Positions 38,832 to 48,491 are shown, numbered from the stretch's first letter. The stretch is 64,000 nt of DNA from Aureimonas ureilytica DSM 18598 = NBRC 106430 (GCF_000382705.1 NZ_ARQE01000001.1:291551-355550); one strand, 5' to 3'. A program made the numbers and translations. The notes: generated by a model from the sequence alone, not told the origin.

Positions 38832-38884
38832 AAAAAACCGACACGAAAAAGCCGCGCCCTTTCGGACGCGGCTTCGGTTGTCGG
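38832..38884 (-). terminator. Strong rho-independent terminator downstream of hslU
   Basis: Nested stems CCGACA/TGTCGG (38838-38843 with 38879-38884) and AAGCCGCG/CGCGGCTT (38849-38856 with 38867-38874) enclose a short loop and are followed on the minus strand by six Ts (38832-38837). It is about 180 bp past hslU, with the long palindrome in between. The rest of 38548-38831 shows no gene or motif I recognise. Confidence 0.85.
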
Positions 38885-38901
38885 AGGGGACGCGGCGCTT
38901 A

Positions 38902-39064
38902 GAGCTCCTAACAAAAATCTCGCGGGGTCGGCTGGTCGGATCTTTTCGCCATGGTCTTTGTCGCGAATGCTCGCCGATGCCGCCGGCATCGACTGCGCTT
39001 CGCTCCTTGCCCACGGACGAAAATCTCTCGACCATCCTCCGCCCGGAGATTTTGTTAGGCGCTC
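38902..39064. repeat. 163-bp imperfect palindrome abutting hslU
   Basis: Outer arms GAGCTCCTAACAAAA-ATCTC (38902-38921) and its near-complement (39046-39064), middle arms (38930-38954 with 39011-39037) and an inner stem GATGCCG-C-CGGCATC (38976-38990) all share one centre at about 38983. Transcribed from hslU it would form a single long hairpin. The right arm ends two bases inside the hslU stop codon. It resembles rhizobial intergenic palindromic elements in architecture; identity to a named family was not testable. Confidence 0.8.
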
Positions 39065-40373
39065 AGAGAATGAAGCGCGACAGGTCCACATTGCCGGCGA
39101 TGCCGTCCAGCGCCTTGCGCACATAGGTGGCGTCGACGCGATAGCTCTGGCCACCCTTGTCCGGCGCCTCGAAGGAAATGTCGTCGAGAACGCGCTCCAT
39201 CACCGTCTGCAGCCGGCGCGCGCCGATATTCTCGACCGTGCCGTTCAGCGACACGGCAAGATCGGCGATGGCGTCGATCGCGTCGTCGGTGATCTCCAGC
39301 TCGACATTCTCGGTCTTCATCAGCGCGACATACTGCTTGATGAGCGAGGCTTCGGTCTCCGTCAGGATGCGCCGGAAATCGTCCTTGGTGAGCGCGCGCA
39401 GCTCGACGCGGATCGGCAGACGGCCCTGAAGCTCGGGCAGGAGGTCGGAAGGCTTGGCGACGTGGAAGGCGCCCGACGCGATGAAGAGGATATGATCGGT
39501 CTTCACCGGCCCGTGCTTGGTGGCGACGGTCGTGCCTTCCACGAGCGGCAGGAGATCGCGCTGCACGCCCTCGCGGCTGACGCCCGCGCCGCCGCCCATG
39601 CCGTCCTTGTTGGCGATCTTGTCGATCTCGTCGAGGAAGACGATGCCGTTGTTCTCGACCGCCGCGATGGCGTCGGCAACGAGCGCCTCGTTGTCGAGGA
39701 GCTTGTCGGATTCCTCGCCGATCAGAAGCTCGTAGCTTTCCTTGACCGTGGTGCGCCGCGTCTTGGTGCGCCCGCCCATCGCCTTGCCGAACATCTCGGA
39801 GAGGTTGAGCACGCCGATATTGGCGCCCGGCATGCCGGGAATGTCCATGCCGCCGAGCGGGTTGGACGTGTCGGCCACCTCGATGTCGATTTCCTTGTCG
39901 TCCAGCTCGCCGGCGCGCAGGCGCTTGCGGAAACTGTCGCGCGTGGCGGGCGAAGCGGTCTTGCCGACGAGCGCGTCGAGCACGCGCTCTTCCGAGCCCG
40001 CATGGGCCTTGGCGCGGACCTCGGCGCGCTTCTTCTCGCGCACGAGGCCGATGCCGATCTCCACGAGATCGCGGATGATCTGCTCCACGTCGCGGCCGAC
40101 ATAGCCGACCTCGGTGAACTTCGTCGCCTCGACCTTGAGGAAGGGCGCCCCGGCGAGCTTGGCGAGGCGGCGCGAGATCTCGGTCTTGCCGACGCCGGTC
40201 GGCCCGATCATCAGGATGTTCTTCGGGCTCACCTCCTCGCGGAGCGAACCCTGGAGCTGCTGACGGCGCCAGCGGTTGCGCAGGGCCACAGCCACCGCGC
40301 GCTTGGCTTCGCGCTGCCCGATGATATGCCGGTCGAGTTCGGAAACGATCTCGCGGGGGGAAAAGTCGGTCAT
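39063..40373 (-). CDS. hslU: HslU, ATPase subunit of the HslUV protease
   Basis: A 436-residue AAA+ unfoldase that feeds substrates to HslV. Walker A GPTGVGKT is at 57-64, the N-terminal [17 protein letters not shown] is typical, an I-domain spans about 110-245 and the Walker B region reads [13 protein letters not shown]. It ends in the conserved SRFIL, the tail that docks into HslV. The frame is open far upstream, and the ATG at 40373 is fixed by homology. Unusually, hslV is 13 kb away on the opposite strand instead of adjacent. Confidence 0.96.
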   Translation of the reverse strand: MTDFSPREIVSELDRHIIGQREAKRAVAVALRNRWRRQQLQGSLREEVSPKNILMIGPTGVGKTEISRRLAKLAGAPFLKVEATKFTEVGYVGRDVEQIIRDLVEIGIGLVREKKRAEVRAKAHAGSEERVLDALVGKTASPATRDSFRKRLRAGELDDKEIDIEVADTSNPLGGMDIPGMPGANIGVLNLSEMFGKAMGGRTKTRRTTVKESYELLIGEESDKLLDNEALVADAIAAVENNGIVFLDEIDKIANKDGMGGGAGVSREGVQRDLLPLVEGTTVATKHGPVKTDHILFIASGAFHVAKPSDLLPELQGRLPIRVELRALTKDDFRRILTETEASLIKQYVALMKTENVELEITDDAIDAIADLAVSLNGTVENIGARRLQTVMERVLDDISFEAPDKGGQSYRVDATYVRKALDGIAGNVDLSRFIL

Positions 40374-40789
40374 GCTCGTTCGAAATCTCGTGCTGGTCGC
40401 CGGATCGGTTCCGGGCGGAAGGACGCAAGGCAGGAGATGGGGAGCCCGAAGGCGTCGTGCCAGAGGCGATCTGGGGGATGGCGTCGCCCGAGCCTTGCCG
40501 GCCCGGCGTCCGGTTGGCCAGGCCGGTCGCATCGCCGAGCCGCCCAGGTCGGACCGATCCGTGGCAAAGGTTAAAACGACGCTTAACTAAAGCGGAAGTG
40601 ACCACAGAGTTTATGGCGTTTCGGGGGTCGAACCGCGTCAAATTTGCAGATAAGTAAGACTAACTTGCCGAGATGGCCGAGCTTCGGCGCGGCGGGACAA
40701 GGTCGAACGAGACGAAGGTCTTCGGAAGGGATCGAGATGGCTTGCACTTCCTCTGCCCCGCACCGTTCGAGCGGAGACGCGCGCCCGGA
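40374..40789. other. Divergent intergenic region hslU/luxR
   Basis: This 416-bp gap holds no convincing gene. It presumably carries the promoters of hslU and the LuxR gene. An inverted repeat GTTAA / TTAAC at 40570-40587 with an 8-bp spacer resembles a CtrA-type site with the wrong spacing. The LuxR frame remains open to 40673, so part of the right end could be coding if an upstream start is used. Confidence 0.4.
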
Positions 40790-41509
40790 ATGAAGACGAC
40801 GCTCGAACCGCTCTCACAGACCATTTCCCGCCCCTGGACAGCAGACGGTCTGATGGCCGGCCTCGAAAAGGTGGCCGGCCTCTACGGCTTTTCGCATTTC
40901 GCGCTTCTGACCATCCCGTCCACCGACGAGGCGGGCGCGGAAATGCGCCTTCTCCTGTCGAACTGGAGCGAGGATTTCCGGCGCGGCTTCGAGCGCAACG
41001 GGCTGCATCGCTATTCTCCGGTCCTGCGCGCCCTGCGGGGCGGCGTCCTGCCCCTCGTCTGGGACGCCGAGACGCTCTACGGCTACGATCCCGACGACGC
41101 CGACATGAGCGCTCCGGCGCGCTTCCTGGGCGCCAGCGGCACGCTGTCGGGCGTGTATTGCCCCGTCCACGGGCTGACCGGCTTCAACGGCGTCCTGTGC
41201 TTCTTCGGGGCGGGGCCGCCGATCGACGAGGACGCCGCCGACGCGCTGCATCTCGTCGCCTTCAGCGCCTTCGGGATGCTGAGCTGCATCCGCTTCGAGG
41301 AGAACCGGCGCAACAACCCCCTGACGGGGCGCGAGCGCGACTGCCTGAAGCTCGCCATGCTCGGCAAGACCTCCTCCGAGATCGGCACGATCCTGAAGCT
41401 CTCCGAGCACACGATCTCGCAATATCTGACCTCCGCCACGCGCAAGCTCGACGCGTCGAACCGCACCCATGCCGTGGCGCTCGCCGCGCAGCTCGGCTAC
41501 CTCTCGTAG
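40790..41509 (+). CDS. LuxR-type regulator with autoinducer-binding domain (solo)
   Basis: A 239-residue regulator. The N-terminal autoinducer-binding domain spans about 15-165 and the C-terminal LuxR helix-turn-helix about 170-235 (LTGRERDCLKLAMLGKTSSEI and LSEHTISQYLTSATRKLD). No luxI-type synthase is in the window, so this is a solo. Compared with TraR, the pocket keeps the Trp of SNW and the WD near LVWD, but Tyr61 appears as Phe and Asp70 as Ser (HRYSPV). The start at 40790 has GGAA upstream; a longer form from 40673 is possible. Confidence 0.88.
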   Translation: MKTTLEPLSQTISRPWTADGLMAGLEKVAGLYGFSHFALLTIPSTDEAGAEMRLLLSNWSEDFRRGFERNGLHRYSPVLRALRGGVLPLVWDAETLYGYDPDDADMSAPARFLGASGTLSGVYCPVHGLTGFNGVLCFFGAGPPIDEDAADALHLVAFSAFGMLSCIRFEENRRNNPLTGRERDCLKLAMLGKTSSEIGTILKLSEHTISQYLTSATRKLDASNRTHAVALAAQLGYLS

Positions 41510-41623
41510 GCCAGCATAGGGTCTGCCCGCCGCCACGCTCTGCCTCTTGAGCCGCTCGGGCTTTCCGGGTGGCGGAGCGTCGGCTCGGCGCCTATGTCCT
41601 CCGGGATGATAGAGGGCAGACCG

Positions 41624-42235
41624 ATGATGGAGCTTCAGCCGGGCGTGCACTTTTGGCCGGGCTTCTTCGGGCGCGCGGCGCAGGAAGAGCTGGTGGAGGC
41701 CATCCGTGCCGTCGTCGCCGAGGCCCCGCTTTATCGCCCCGCCATGCCCCGCACGGGAAAGCCCTTCTCGGTGCGCATGACCAATTGCGGGCCGCTCGGC
41801 TGGGTGTCGGACCGTGCGGGCTACCGCTACCAGCCGGACCATCCCGAAACCGGCGCGCCCTGGCCGACCATCCCGCCCGTGCTTTTGCAGCTTTGGAACG
41901 AGGTGTCCGGCTCGCCCGCGCCGCCGGAAGCCTGTCTCGTGAACTTCTACGACGGATCAGCCAAGCTCGGCCTGCATCAGGACAAGGACGAGGCGGACCT
42001 CGCCGCGCCTGTCGTCTCCGTCTCGCTTGGCGACGAGGCGCTGTTTCGGCTGGGCGGGCTGGAGCGCAGCGATCCGACGCGCTCGTTTCGTCTGAAGTCC
42101 GGCGACGTGCTGGTGCTCGGCGGCGAGAGCCGCCTCGCGTTTCATGGCGTGGACCGTGTGTACCCCGGCACATCCACGCTGCTGCCCAAGGGCGGGCGGA
42201 TCAATCTCACGCTGCGGCGGGTGCGCCCGAGCTGA
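41624..42235 (+). CDS. alkB: AlkB family Fe(II)/2-oxoglutarate dioxygenase, alkylated DNA repair
   Basis: A 203-residue dioxygenase that demethylates 1-methyladenine and 3-methylcytosine lesions. The iron ligands are visible as LHQDKDE (the HxD pair) and the later FHGVDRV histidine, with the 2-oxoglutarate-binding arginines in NLTLRRVRPS. NFYDGSAKLGLHQDKDEAD is the family core. The ATG at 41624 has AGAGGG 8 bases upstream; a start at 41594 is also possible. Its last 29 bases overlap the convergent glycosyltransferase-like gene. Confidence 0.94.
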   Translation: MMELQPGVHFWPGFFGRAAQEELVEAIRAVVAEAPLYRPAMPRTGKPFSVRMTNCGPLGWVSDRAGYRYQPDHPETGAPWPTIPPVLLQLWNEVSGSPAPPEACLVNFYDGSAKLGLHQDKDEADLAAPVVSVSLGDEALFRLGGLERSDPTRSFRLKSGDVLVLGGESRLAFHGVDRVYPGTSTLLPKGGRINLTLRRVRPS

Positions 42236-42884
42236 CGCGTCCCTCCCCGCGCCAGAGCGAGGCGACGGGCTCAAGGGCAAGATCGGGCTTGGCGTCGCCG
42301 ATGAAGACGAGAACCGGGCCGGGATGGGGATTGGCCGGGTCGTAGAAGTCGAGAAGGCCGGGATGGCGCGCCTGGAAGAAATCGGGGCGAAGGCCCCGCT
42401 CGCGCAGGAGATGGTCGATCACCACCTGATCGCCATGCACGGCGTTCGGCACCGCGCCGCAGGAGCCCGGCCGCATCCAGCGCTCAGGGTCCGCGCGGAA
42501 CGTGTCGTGGATGAAGCCGAGCTGATCGCCCTCCCAGCGCAGAAGCGCGCTCGACACGCGGGTCTTGTGGAAATGGTCCTCCATGGCGCAGAGACCCGGC
42601 TCCGTCAGCGCCGAGGCGTCGCCCGAGATCACCGTGTCGAGATCGCACAGAACCGCCGTGCCCTCCACCAGCCCGCCGCGCAGCGCTTCCATCTTGGACC
42701 ACCAGACCGGCCAGTCCTCCCGCAGCGGGATGCGCTCGACGCCCTCGATCGCAAAGGCCATGTCGGTGAGGCAGAGACAGCGCTTGAAGCCCGGCGCGTG
42801 GCGCCGCGCGCCCGCCCAGAGGCGCTCCACCCAGAGCGGCGTGTAGCGGCCGCCGCCGCGCAGCACCGTGACGAGCGTCGTCAT
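42207..42884 (-). CDS. Nucleotide-sugar glycosyltransferase-like protein
   Basis: A 225-residue protein with a GT-A-like pattern. The N-terminal TTLVTVLRGGGRYTPLWVERL suggests a nucleotide-binding strand, and TAVLCDLDTVISGD matches the DxD metal-binding motif region; the C-terminal half contains HGDQVVIDHLL and a conserved FYDPANPHPGP. I cannot assign donor or acceptor. The ATG at 42884 is chosen over a longer frame. It overlaps alkB by 29 bases in a convergent layout, and nothing nearby indicates a pathway. Confidence 0.75.
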   Translation of the reverse strand: MTTLVTVLRGGGRYTPLWVERLWAGARRHAPGFKRCLCLTDMAFAIEGVERIPLREDWPVWWSKMEALRGGLVEGTAVLCDLDTVISGDASALTEPGLCAMEDHFHKTRVSSALLRWEGDQLGFIHDTFRADPERWMRPGSCGAVPNAVHGDQVVIDHLLRERGLRPDFFQARHPGLLDFYDPANPHPGPVLVFIGDAKPDLALEPVASLWRGEGRVSSGAPAAA

Positions 42885-43039
42885 CGGTGCCCGTCCCTTC
42901 GGTTTCGATCCCGTCCGCTCATGCGCATTCCCGTCTCCCATGCCGAAGCCCGACGGACGCGAGATAGGGCCGCGCGGCGCGGCGGGCCTGCGACAAAGCG
43001 TCGGGCAGGGGGCGCCGGGCAGGGGCGCCGGGCGGGGCG

Positions 43040-44008
43040 TCAGGCGAGGGCGGCGGGCTCGCGCTCCAGCGGGACGATCCGGTCACGGCCCGTGCGCTTG
43101 GCTTCGTAGAGCGCGCGGTCGACGCGCGAATACACCGCCTCCATCGGCTCGCCCGGATGGATCGTGGTGAAACCGGCCGAGCAGGTGACGCGATAGGTCG
43201 GATCGTCGGGCACGAAGCGGCTTTCGCGCAGGTGGTCGAGCACCCGGCCGAGGATCGCCAGCCCCTCTTGGGCCGTGACATGGGGCAGGATCAGCATGAA
43301 CTCCTCGCCGCCCATGCGCCCGAACGCGTCGCAGGTGCGCAGGAGCGAGGGGATGCGCCGGGCGATCTCCACCAGCACGTCGTCGCCCACCTGATGGCCG
43401 AAGCGGTCGTTGATCTGCTTGAAGAAGTCGATGTCGAGAAGCGCCACGCAGCCGAGCGCTTCGCCGACCCCCCGCCCGCGCTCCACCAGCGCGGCGAAGG
43501 TCGTGTGGACGTGCCGCCGGTTGGAAATGCCGGTCAGCTCGTCCGTATGGGCGAATTTCCAGGCGATGTCGCGTTCCTGACGAAGCAGGCGGTCGGTCTG
43601 GCGCTGCCGGGTCACGTCGCAGCCGACGAACAGCATCCAGCCGTCCGGCATGGTGGATTCGGTGATCGACAGCCAGCGCCCGTCCAGAAGGTCGGTTTCC
43701 ATGGAAAGGCTCGGCATGGTGCCGCGGCGCGACAGGCAGGACGAGAGCCAGAACTCGAAGTCGGGATGCGACACGCGCGGACCGCGACCGGCGGCATGGT
43801 TGCGGCGCATGAGATCGACCCAGAGCGGCGTCTCGTCCGGCTCCAGGAAGAAGGCCTCGCGAAACGCCTCGTTCGCGTAGGCGATGCGTCCGCCCGGATC
43901 GTAGATCGCGATCAACGCACCCGTATGCGCGGCCAAGGCGGCCAGCCGATCGTTCAACTGCACCAACGGAAACCCTGTGCCAATGCCGGACGCGAGGGTT
44001 ACGTGCAA
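43040..44008 (-). CDS. PAS-GGDEF diguanylate cyclase
   Basis: A protein of up to 322 residues predicted to synthesise cyclic di-GMP. A PAS-like sensor covers about 20-150 (GALIAIYDPGGRIAYANEAFREAF), and a GGDEF domain follows from about 160 with FGRMGGEEFMLILP as the active site and LLDIDFFKQINDRFGHQVGD for metal binding. The upstream codon at 44008 is TTG; an internal GTG (VQLNDRL) is an alternative start, so the N-terminus is uncertain. It resembles the first GGDEF protein at 21.2 kb in layout but differs in sequence. Confidence 0.9.
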   Translation of the reverse strand: MHVTLASGIGTGFPLVQLNDRLAALAAHTGALIAIYDPGGRIAYANEAFREAFFLEPDETPLWVDLMRRNHAAGRGPRVSHPDFEFWLSSCLSRRGTMPSLSMETDLLDGRWLSITESTMPDGWMLFVGCDVTRQRQTDRLLRQERDIAWKFAHTDELTGISNRRHVHTTFAALVERGRGVGEALGCVALLDIDFFKQINDRFGHQVGDDVLVEIARRIPSLLRTCDAFGRMGGEEFMLILPHVTAQEGLAILGRVLDHLRESRFVPDDPTYRVTCSAGFTTIHPGEPMEAVYSRVDRALYEAKRTGRDRIVPLEREPAALA

Positions 44009-44143
44009 AGCGCGATCATTTCAATGCTCGCCTAAATTCGCCGCGAAGCGGTTCGGGCGCGTGAACGGCCTTCCAATCCGCGCCGAACCTCAAGGGCACA
44101 GGGATGCGGGGGACGAGGCTCGCGCCCCACCCCCCTCGCAGCG

Positions 44144-45706
44144 TCAGCTCCGGGGCGCGGGAAGCGGCAGGAACTGGTAAGCCCAGGTTTCGGTCAGGAT
44201 CGTGTCGCCCTGGCGCAGGAACAGGCGCAGCTCCACCGGATCGCCGCCTTCGGCCGTGACGTCGAAGGTCACGCGCCAGGCGGTGCCGACCTTGATCGAA
44301 TAGGCGTCGATATTGCTGAGCGTGCCGCGCGAGGCGGTGACCACCGGCTTCACGCCCTTGGCGAAGCGGTCGAGCCCGGCGACGAGGCCGCCGTCGAAAT
44401 CCACCACGATCTTGGTGACGCCCGCCGGGCGGGCCTGACCGGCCACGCCGCCGCGCCCGAGGCGCGTCGCCACGACCTTGCCGACATCGCCCGGGAAGGG
44501 CTCGGCATTGGCCCAGTAGAGATCGTAGTCGATGCTGATCGCATCGCCCTTCTTCACCGGCTTCTCGGACAGCCAGTAGGCGGCGATGTTGTCGTGGATC
44601 TCGTCGTCGGTCGGGATTTCCACGAGCTGCACGGCGCCCGGCCCCCAGTCGCCCTTGGGCTGGACCCAGACGCTGGCGCGGCGCTCGTAGAACACGCCGT
44701 CATCCTCGTAGTTCTTGAAGTCGCGGTCCCGCTGCAGAAGGCCGAAGCCCTTGGGATTGTTGGACGTGAAGGTCGAGGTCATGACAGAGTTGGGGTTGTT
44801 GAGCGGGCGCCAGATGCGCTCGCCCGCCCCGGTCCAGAGCGCCAGACCGTCGGAATCGTGGACCTCCGGCCGCCAGTCGATGCGGCGCTGCTTGTCGGTC
44901 TCGGAATACCAGTACATCGAGGTCAGGGCCGCGATGCCGAAGCGGGCGATGTCGTCGCGCGCGAAATAGCGGGCCTGGATGTCCATGACGATCGGCCCGC
45001 CCTTCTTGACGTCCATGCGCAGGACGCCGGCGACGCGGGGGCTGTTGAGCGCGCAGGTGATGACGAGGCGCCCGTCCGCCGAGGGCTCCAGATAGAAATC
45101 CGTGAAGCGCGGAAACTCCTCGGGCGTCGGCATGGCGACGTCGATGGCGAGCGCGCGGGCGGACATGCCGAACTGGTTGTCCTCGCCGGACGTGCGGAAA
45201 TAGGCGGCGCCCAGAAAGGCCAGCCAGTCCGCTTCCGAACCCGGCTCCAGAACGCGGAAGCCGGCAAAGCCGATATCGCCGGGGAGTTCCTTGGCGGGGC
45301 TGTCGTCGGGAATCTGGAAGAGGTTCGGGTCGTAGCGCAGCGTGCGCGCCTGTCCGTTCTCCACGACATGGATGCCGACCGGCAGCTTGAAGTAGCGGCC
45401 CAGATGGAAGAAGCGGATCGGCGCCTTGCCGTCGTTCAGCTGGAGGGTGTTCTCCGCCTTGTACTTGATGCGCCAATGCTGGTCGAAATCGATCCGCTCC
45501 AACACGTCGGCGGCGCGCGGCACTTCGGGCACATAGGCCTGAGCGGCGAGCTGGCGCTGCTCCTCGACCAGCCGGTCGAAGGAGAAGGGGCGCGGCGCGT
45601 CGAAGGTGAGGCCGCTGTCCTGCGCCAGGGCCAGCTTGGTCTTGCCCGCCAGGCCGAGCGCGGCAAGACCCATCATGAGGTCCCGTCGGTTGAGGTCGAT
45701 CGTCAT
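44144..45706 (-). CDS. opgG: Periplasmic glucan biosynthesis protein, OpgG/OpgD family
   Basis: A 520-residue exported protein. The N-terminus has a twin-arginine motif NRRDLMM followed by a hydrophobic stretch to about residue 28, which points to Tat export as in OpgD. The mature region matches MdoG (FDRLVEEQRQLAAQAYVP; an EDDGVFYERRASVWV block near the middle), which shapes osmoregulated periplasmic glucan backbones. The partner glucosyltransferase gene opgH is not in the window. OpgG and OpgD cannot be separated safely; the Tat signal favours OpgD-like. Confidence 0.9.
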   Translation of the reverse strand: MTIDLNRRDLMMGLAALGLAGKTKLALAQDSGLTFDAPRPFSFDRLVEEQRQLAAQAYVPEVPRAADVLERIDFDQHWRIKYKAENTLQLNDGKAPIRFFHLGRYFKLPVGIHVVENGQARTLRYDPNLFQIPDDSPAKELPGDIGFAGFRVLEPGSEADWLAFLGAAYFRTSGEDNQFGMSARALAIDVAMPTPEEFPRFTDFYLEPSADGRLVITCALNSPRVAGVLRMDVKKGGPIVMDIQARYFARDDIARFGIAALTSMYWYSETDKQRRIDWRPEVHDSDGLALWTGAGERIWRPLNNPNSVMTSTFTSNNPKGFGLLQRDRDFKNYEDDGVFYERRASVWVQPKGDWGPGAVQLVEIPTDDEIHDNIAAYWLSEKPVKKGDAISIDYDLYWANAEPFPGDVGKVVATRLGRGGVAGQARPAGVTKIVVDFDGGLVAGLDRFAKGVKPVVTASRGTLSNIDAYSIKVGTAWRVTFDVTAEGGDPVELRLFLRQGDTILTETWAYQFLPLPAPRS

Positions 45707-45926
45707 GCGCGGTCAGGTCCCTTTCGCGAAGTCGGGCGGCAGTAGGGCGAAGGTCGGGTCATGTCAACACGGAGCCAAGGTTTGCCGCGACGAGAAAATG
45801 GGGCGGCGGGCCGTGGTGGAAAGATCGAACGGGACCCTGCCGCCGCGCGCGCCGTTCGGTGGCGCTCATCGGTGCAACCCGAGCGCCTCCTTCCTCGTCT
45901 CCTTCGCGGACACGAGGATCGCCCCC

Positions 45927-47060
45927 ATGACGCCGTTCGAGATCGACTGGACGCCCGAAGCCTTCGAAACCGTGCGCGAGCGCGTGCGGGCCTTTGAGTT
46001 CGCCCCCGCGCCGCCCGGCGAGGGCTGGGCCATGGGCTGCGACCCCGCCTTCCTGCGCGAGATGCGCGATCACTGGCTGGCGCATTACAGGCGCGAAGAG
46101 GCGCTGGCGCGGCTCAACCGCTATTCGCAGTTCCGCGCCACGATCGACGGGGTGGGCCTGCATTTCGTGCATCTGCTCGGCGAAAGCGGCGGGCGGCGCC
46201 CGCTTCTCCTGACGCATGGCTGGCCGGGCTCGTTTCGCGAGTTCTGGCGCGTGGCCGAGCCGCTCGCCTATCCCTCGCGCTTCGGCGGCCGGTCCGAGGA
46301 CGCCTTCGATCTGGTGATCCCGAGCCTGCCGAATTTCGGCTATTCCGACCATCCGACTGAGACCGTGGACCAGGCCCGCACGGCCGATCTCCTCGACCGG
46401 CTGATGCGCGAGGTTCTCGGCTACCGGACCTATCGCGCCCATGGCGGCGACTGGGGCGCGCTCGTCACCTCGCTTCTGGCGCTGCGCCACCCCGAAAGCC
46501 TCGAGGCGATCCATCTCACCATGGTCTTCCCGCAGCCCGAAGGCGAGCCGGCGAGCGAGGGCGAGCGCGACTGGGCGGCGCGGATGCGGGAGATCGAGCG
46601 CGAGATGGGCGCCTATCGCCACCTTCAGGGCTCCAGGCCGCAAAGCCTGTCCTGGCTGGTCGGCGAGGACCCGATGCGGCAGGCGAGCTGGATCTGGGAG
46701 CGCTACCACGACTGGTCGGACCAGCGAACGCGGCCCTTCGAGGCGGTGTTCACGCCGGACGAGCTGATCGACACGGCGATGATCTATCATCTGACCGGGG
46801 CGCTCCATTCCTCGATCCGCTATTACAGCGAGGCGGCGCGCAAGGGGCTTCGGCAGTTGAGGCCGGGCGAGCGGATCGAGGTGCCGACCGCCTTCGCCTG
46901 CTTCCCCGGCGATCCCCTCCATCCCTGGCCGCCGCGCTCCTATGCGGAGCGGGGCTTTGCCGTATCGCGCTGGACCGAGATGCCCTATGGCGGCCATTTC
47001 GCGGCGCTGGAAGCGCCCGGCCTTCTGGTGACGGACCTGCGCGAATGGGCGCGGGGATGA
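45927..47060 (+). CDS. Epoxide hydrolase family alpha/beta hydrolase
   Basis: A 377-residue alpha/beta hydrolase. The N-terminal epoxide-hydrolase domain spans about 1-95 (FEIDWTPEAFETVRERVRAF), followed by HGWPGSFREFW, the HGWP oxyanion motif. The nucleophile region reads GGDWGALVTSLLA (Asp), and YGGHFAALEAP supplies the histidine near the end. The substrate is unknown; family members hydrolyse epoxides or juvenile-hormone-like compounds. It is divergent from the OpgG gene across a 220-bp gap and convergent with the PilZ gene. Confidence 0.92.
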   Translation: MTPFEIDWTPEAFETVRERVRAFEFAPAPPGEGWAMGCDPAFLREMRDHWLAHYRREEALARLNRYSQFRATIDGVGLHFVHLLGESGGRRPLLLTHGWPGSFREFWRVAEPLAYPSRFGGRSEDAFDLVIPSLPNFGYSDHPTETVDQARTADLLDRLMREVLGYRTYRAHGGDWGALVTSLLALRHPESLEAIHLTMVFPQPEGEPASEGERDWAARMREIEREMGAYRHLQGSRPQSLSWLVGEDPMRQASWIWERYHDWSDQRTRPFEAVFTPDELIDTAMIYHLTGALHSSIRYYSEAARKGLRQLRPGERIEVPTAFACFPGDPLHPWPPRSYAERGFAVSRWTEMPYGGHFAALEAPGLLVTDLREWARG

Positions 47061-47064
47061 GGGG

Positions 47065-47379
47065 TTAAAAGGAAGCGCGGCGCCACCTCTCGAAACCCGC
47101 GCCGCCCGCCGCTTCGCCGGCCTCGTCGCCGGGATGCCGAAAGCGCAGGCCGTAGATTTCCATCGCGCGCCAGACCACCTCGGCGTCGTAGAGGCGGTTC
47201 GTGCGGTCGACGCGCAGGGCGATCCGGCGGCCGGGCAGGGCGCCTTCGGGCAGGCGCACCTGCGCACCGGTTTCCGACAGGTCCCGGATATGGACGCTCA
47301 AGACCGGGTCGCTGAAACCGGCGGTGACCGAGCCCTGGTAGCACACGCGCCGCCGCGCCTTGGCCCTGCGTTCCAGCAT
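47065..47379 (-). CDS. PilZ domain protein
   Basis: A 104-residue single-domain protein. The basic LERRAKARRRV supplies the RxxxR cyclic di-GMP-binding arginines, and IRDLSETGAQV matches the (D/N)xSxxG motif. It would bind c-di-GMP made by proteins such as the two GGDEF enzymes here. The ATG at 47379 has AAAGGCGGG upstream and is preferred to a TTG at 47427. It is convergent with the epoxide hydrolase-like gene, four bases apart. Confidence 0.88.
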   Translation of the reverse strand: MLERRAKARRRVCYQGSVTAGFSDPVLSVHIRDLSETGAQVRLPEGALPGRRIALRVDRTNRLYDAEVVWRAMEIYGLRFRHPGDEAGEAAGGAGFERWRRASF

Positions 47380-47526
47380 CCCGCCTTTCCTTTCGTCCCT
47401 CGGTTGGAGTTCTGAACGAGAACACAACCAAGGAATGAAAGATCGGAGCCCGCCTTCGCAATCTTAAATCTTGGTTATGGTTAAGGGAGAGGCAGGACCT
47501 CGCCGCATCCGCCCCCGCCGCGGCGC

Positions 47527-48486
47527 TCAGATGTTGCGCAGCGCCACTTCCTCCACGAGATGGTCGCCGCCCTTGCGCAGGATCAGGTCGGCGCGCGGCC
47601 GGGTCGGCAGGATGTTCTCGTAGAGATTCCGCTCGTTGATCGTCGTCCAGAGCCGGTTGGCGACCTCGAGCGCTTCGTCTTCCGAGATTTTCGAATAGCG
47701 ATGGAAGAACGAGGCTTCCTCGCGGAAGGCGGTTTCGCGCAGGCGCATGAAGCGCGCGACATACCAGCGGTGCAGGTCCTCGATATCGGCGTCGATATAG
47801 ATCGAATAGTCGAAGAAGTCCGACACGAAGGGAATGAACTTGCCGTCCTTGGGCATGTCGCGGACCTGAAGCACGTTCAGCCCCTCGAAGATCAGGATGT
47901 CCGGCTGGTCCACCGTCACCTGCTCGCCCGACACGACGTCATAGACGAAATGCGAATAGACGGGCGCCGTGACGCGGGGCACGCCGGCCTTGATGTCCGA
48001 GAGGAAGCGCAGGATGGCGCCGACATCGTAGCTTTCGGGAAAGCCCTTGCGCTGCATCAGCCCTTCGGCTTCCAGAACGGCATTGGGAAACAGGAACCCG
48101 TCGGTCGTCACGAGATCGACCTTGGGCGTGCCGGGCCAGCGCGCCAGAAGCTCCTTGAGGATACGAGCCGTGGTGCTCTTGCCCGCCGCCACCGAGCCGG
48201 CGATGCCGATCACGAAGGGCGTCTTGGTCTGCTCCGAGCCGCGCAGGAAGCGGCGGCGCTGGCGAAACAGGGTCTGCGAGGATTCCACATGCGCGTAGAG
48301 AAGGCGCGACATGGCGAGATAGATGCGCTCCACTTCGCCCAGATCGATCCGGTCGCCCATCGAGCGCAGGCGGCGCACCTCGTCCTCGCTGAGCGTCAGC
48401 GCCTCGCGGCCCCGGAAGGTCGCCCATTCCGCCGCCGAGAAGAAGCGATAGGGCGAATGCGCGGGATTGGGCAGCCGCGTGTCCAT
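47527..48486 (-). CDS. coaA: Pantothenate kinase, type I
   Basis: A 319-residue P-loop kinase catalysing the first committed step of CoA synthesis. Walker [10 protein letters not shown] follows the ITKGVLV-like FVIGIAGS block, and [18 protein letters not shown] and [21 protein letters not shown] are type I hallmarks. A TTG at 48495 overlaps the hisE stop as TTGA, but the ATG at 48486 is preferred for length. In related genomes coaA follows the his operon in this order, as here. Confidence 0.95.
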   Translation of the reverse strand: MDTRLPNPAHSPYRFFSAAEWATFRGREALTLSEDEVRRLRSMGDRIDLGEVERIYLAMSRLLYAHVESSQTLFRQRRRFLRGSEQTKTPFVIGIAGSVAAGKSTTARILKELLARWPGTPKVDLVTTDGFLFPNAVLEAEGLMQRKGFPESYDVGAILRFLSDIKAGVPRVTAPVYSHFVYDVVSGEQVTVDQPDILIFEGLNVLQVRDMPKDGKFIPFVSDFFDYSIYIDADIEDLHRWYVARFMRLRETAFREEASFFHRYSKISEDEALEVANRLWTTINERNLYENILPTRPRADLILRKGGDHLVEEVALRNI

Positions 48487-48491
48487 CGCGC

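Noticed and set aside
40570-40587. Possible CtrA site GTTAA-N8-TTAAC upstream of hslU and luxR
   Set aside because: The consensus needs seven bases between the half-sites, here there are eight, and only one such site was seen.
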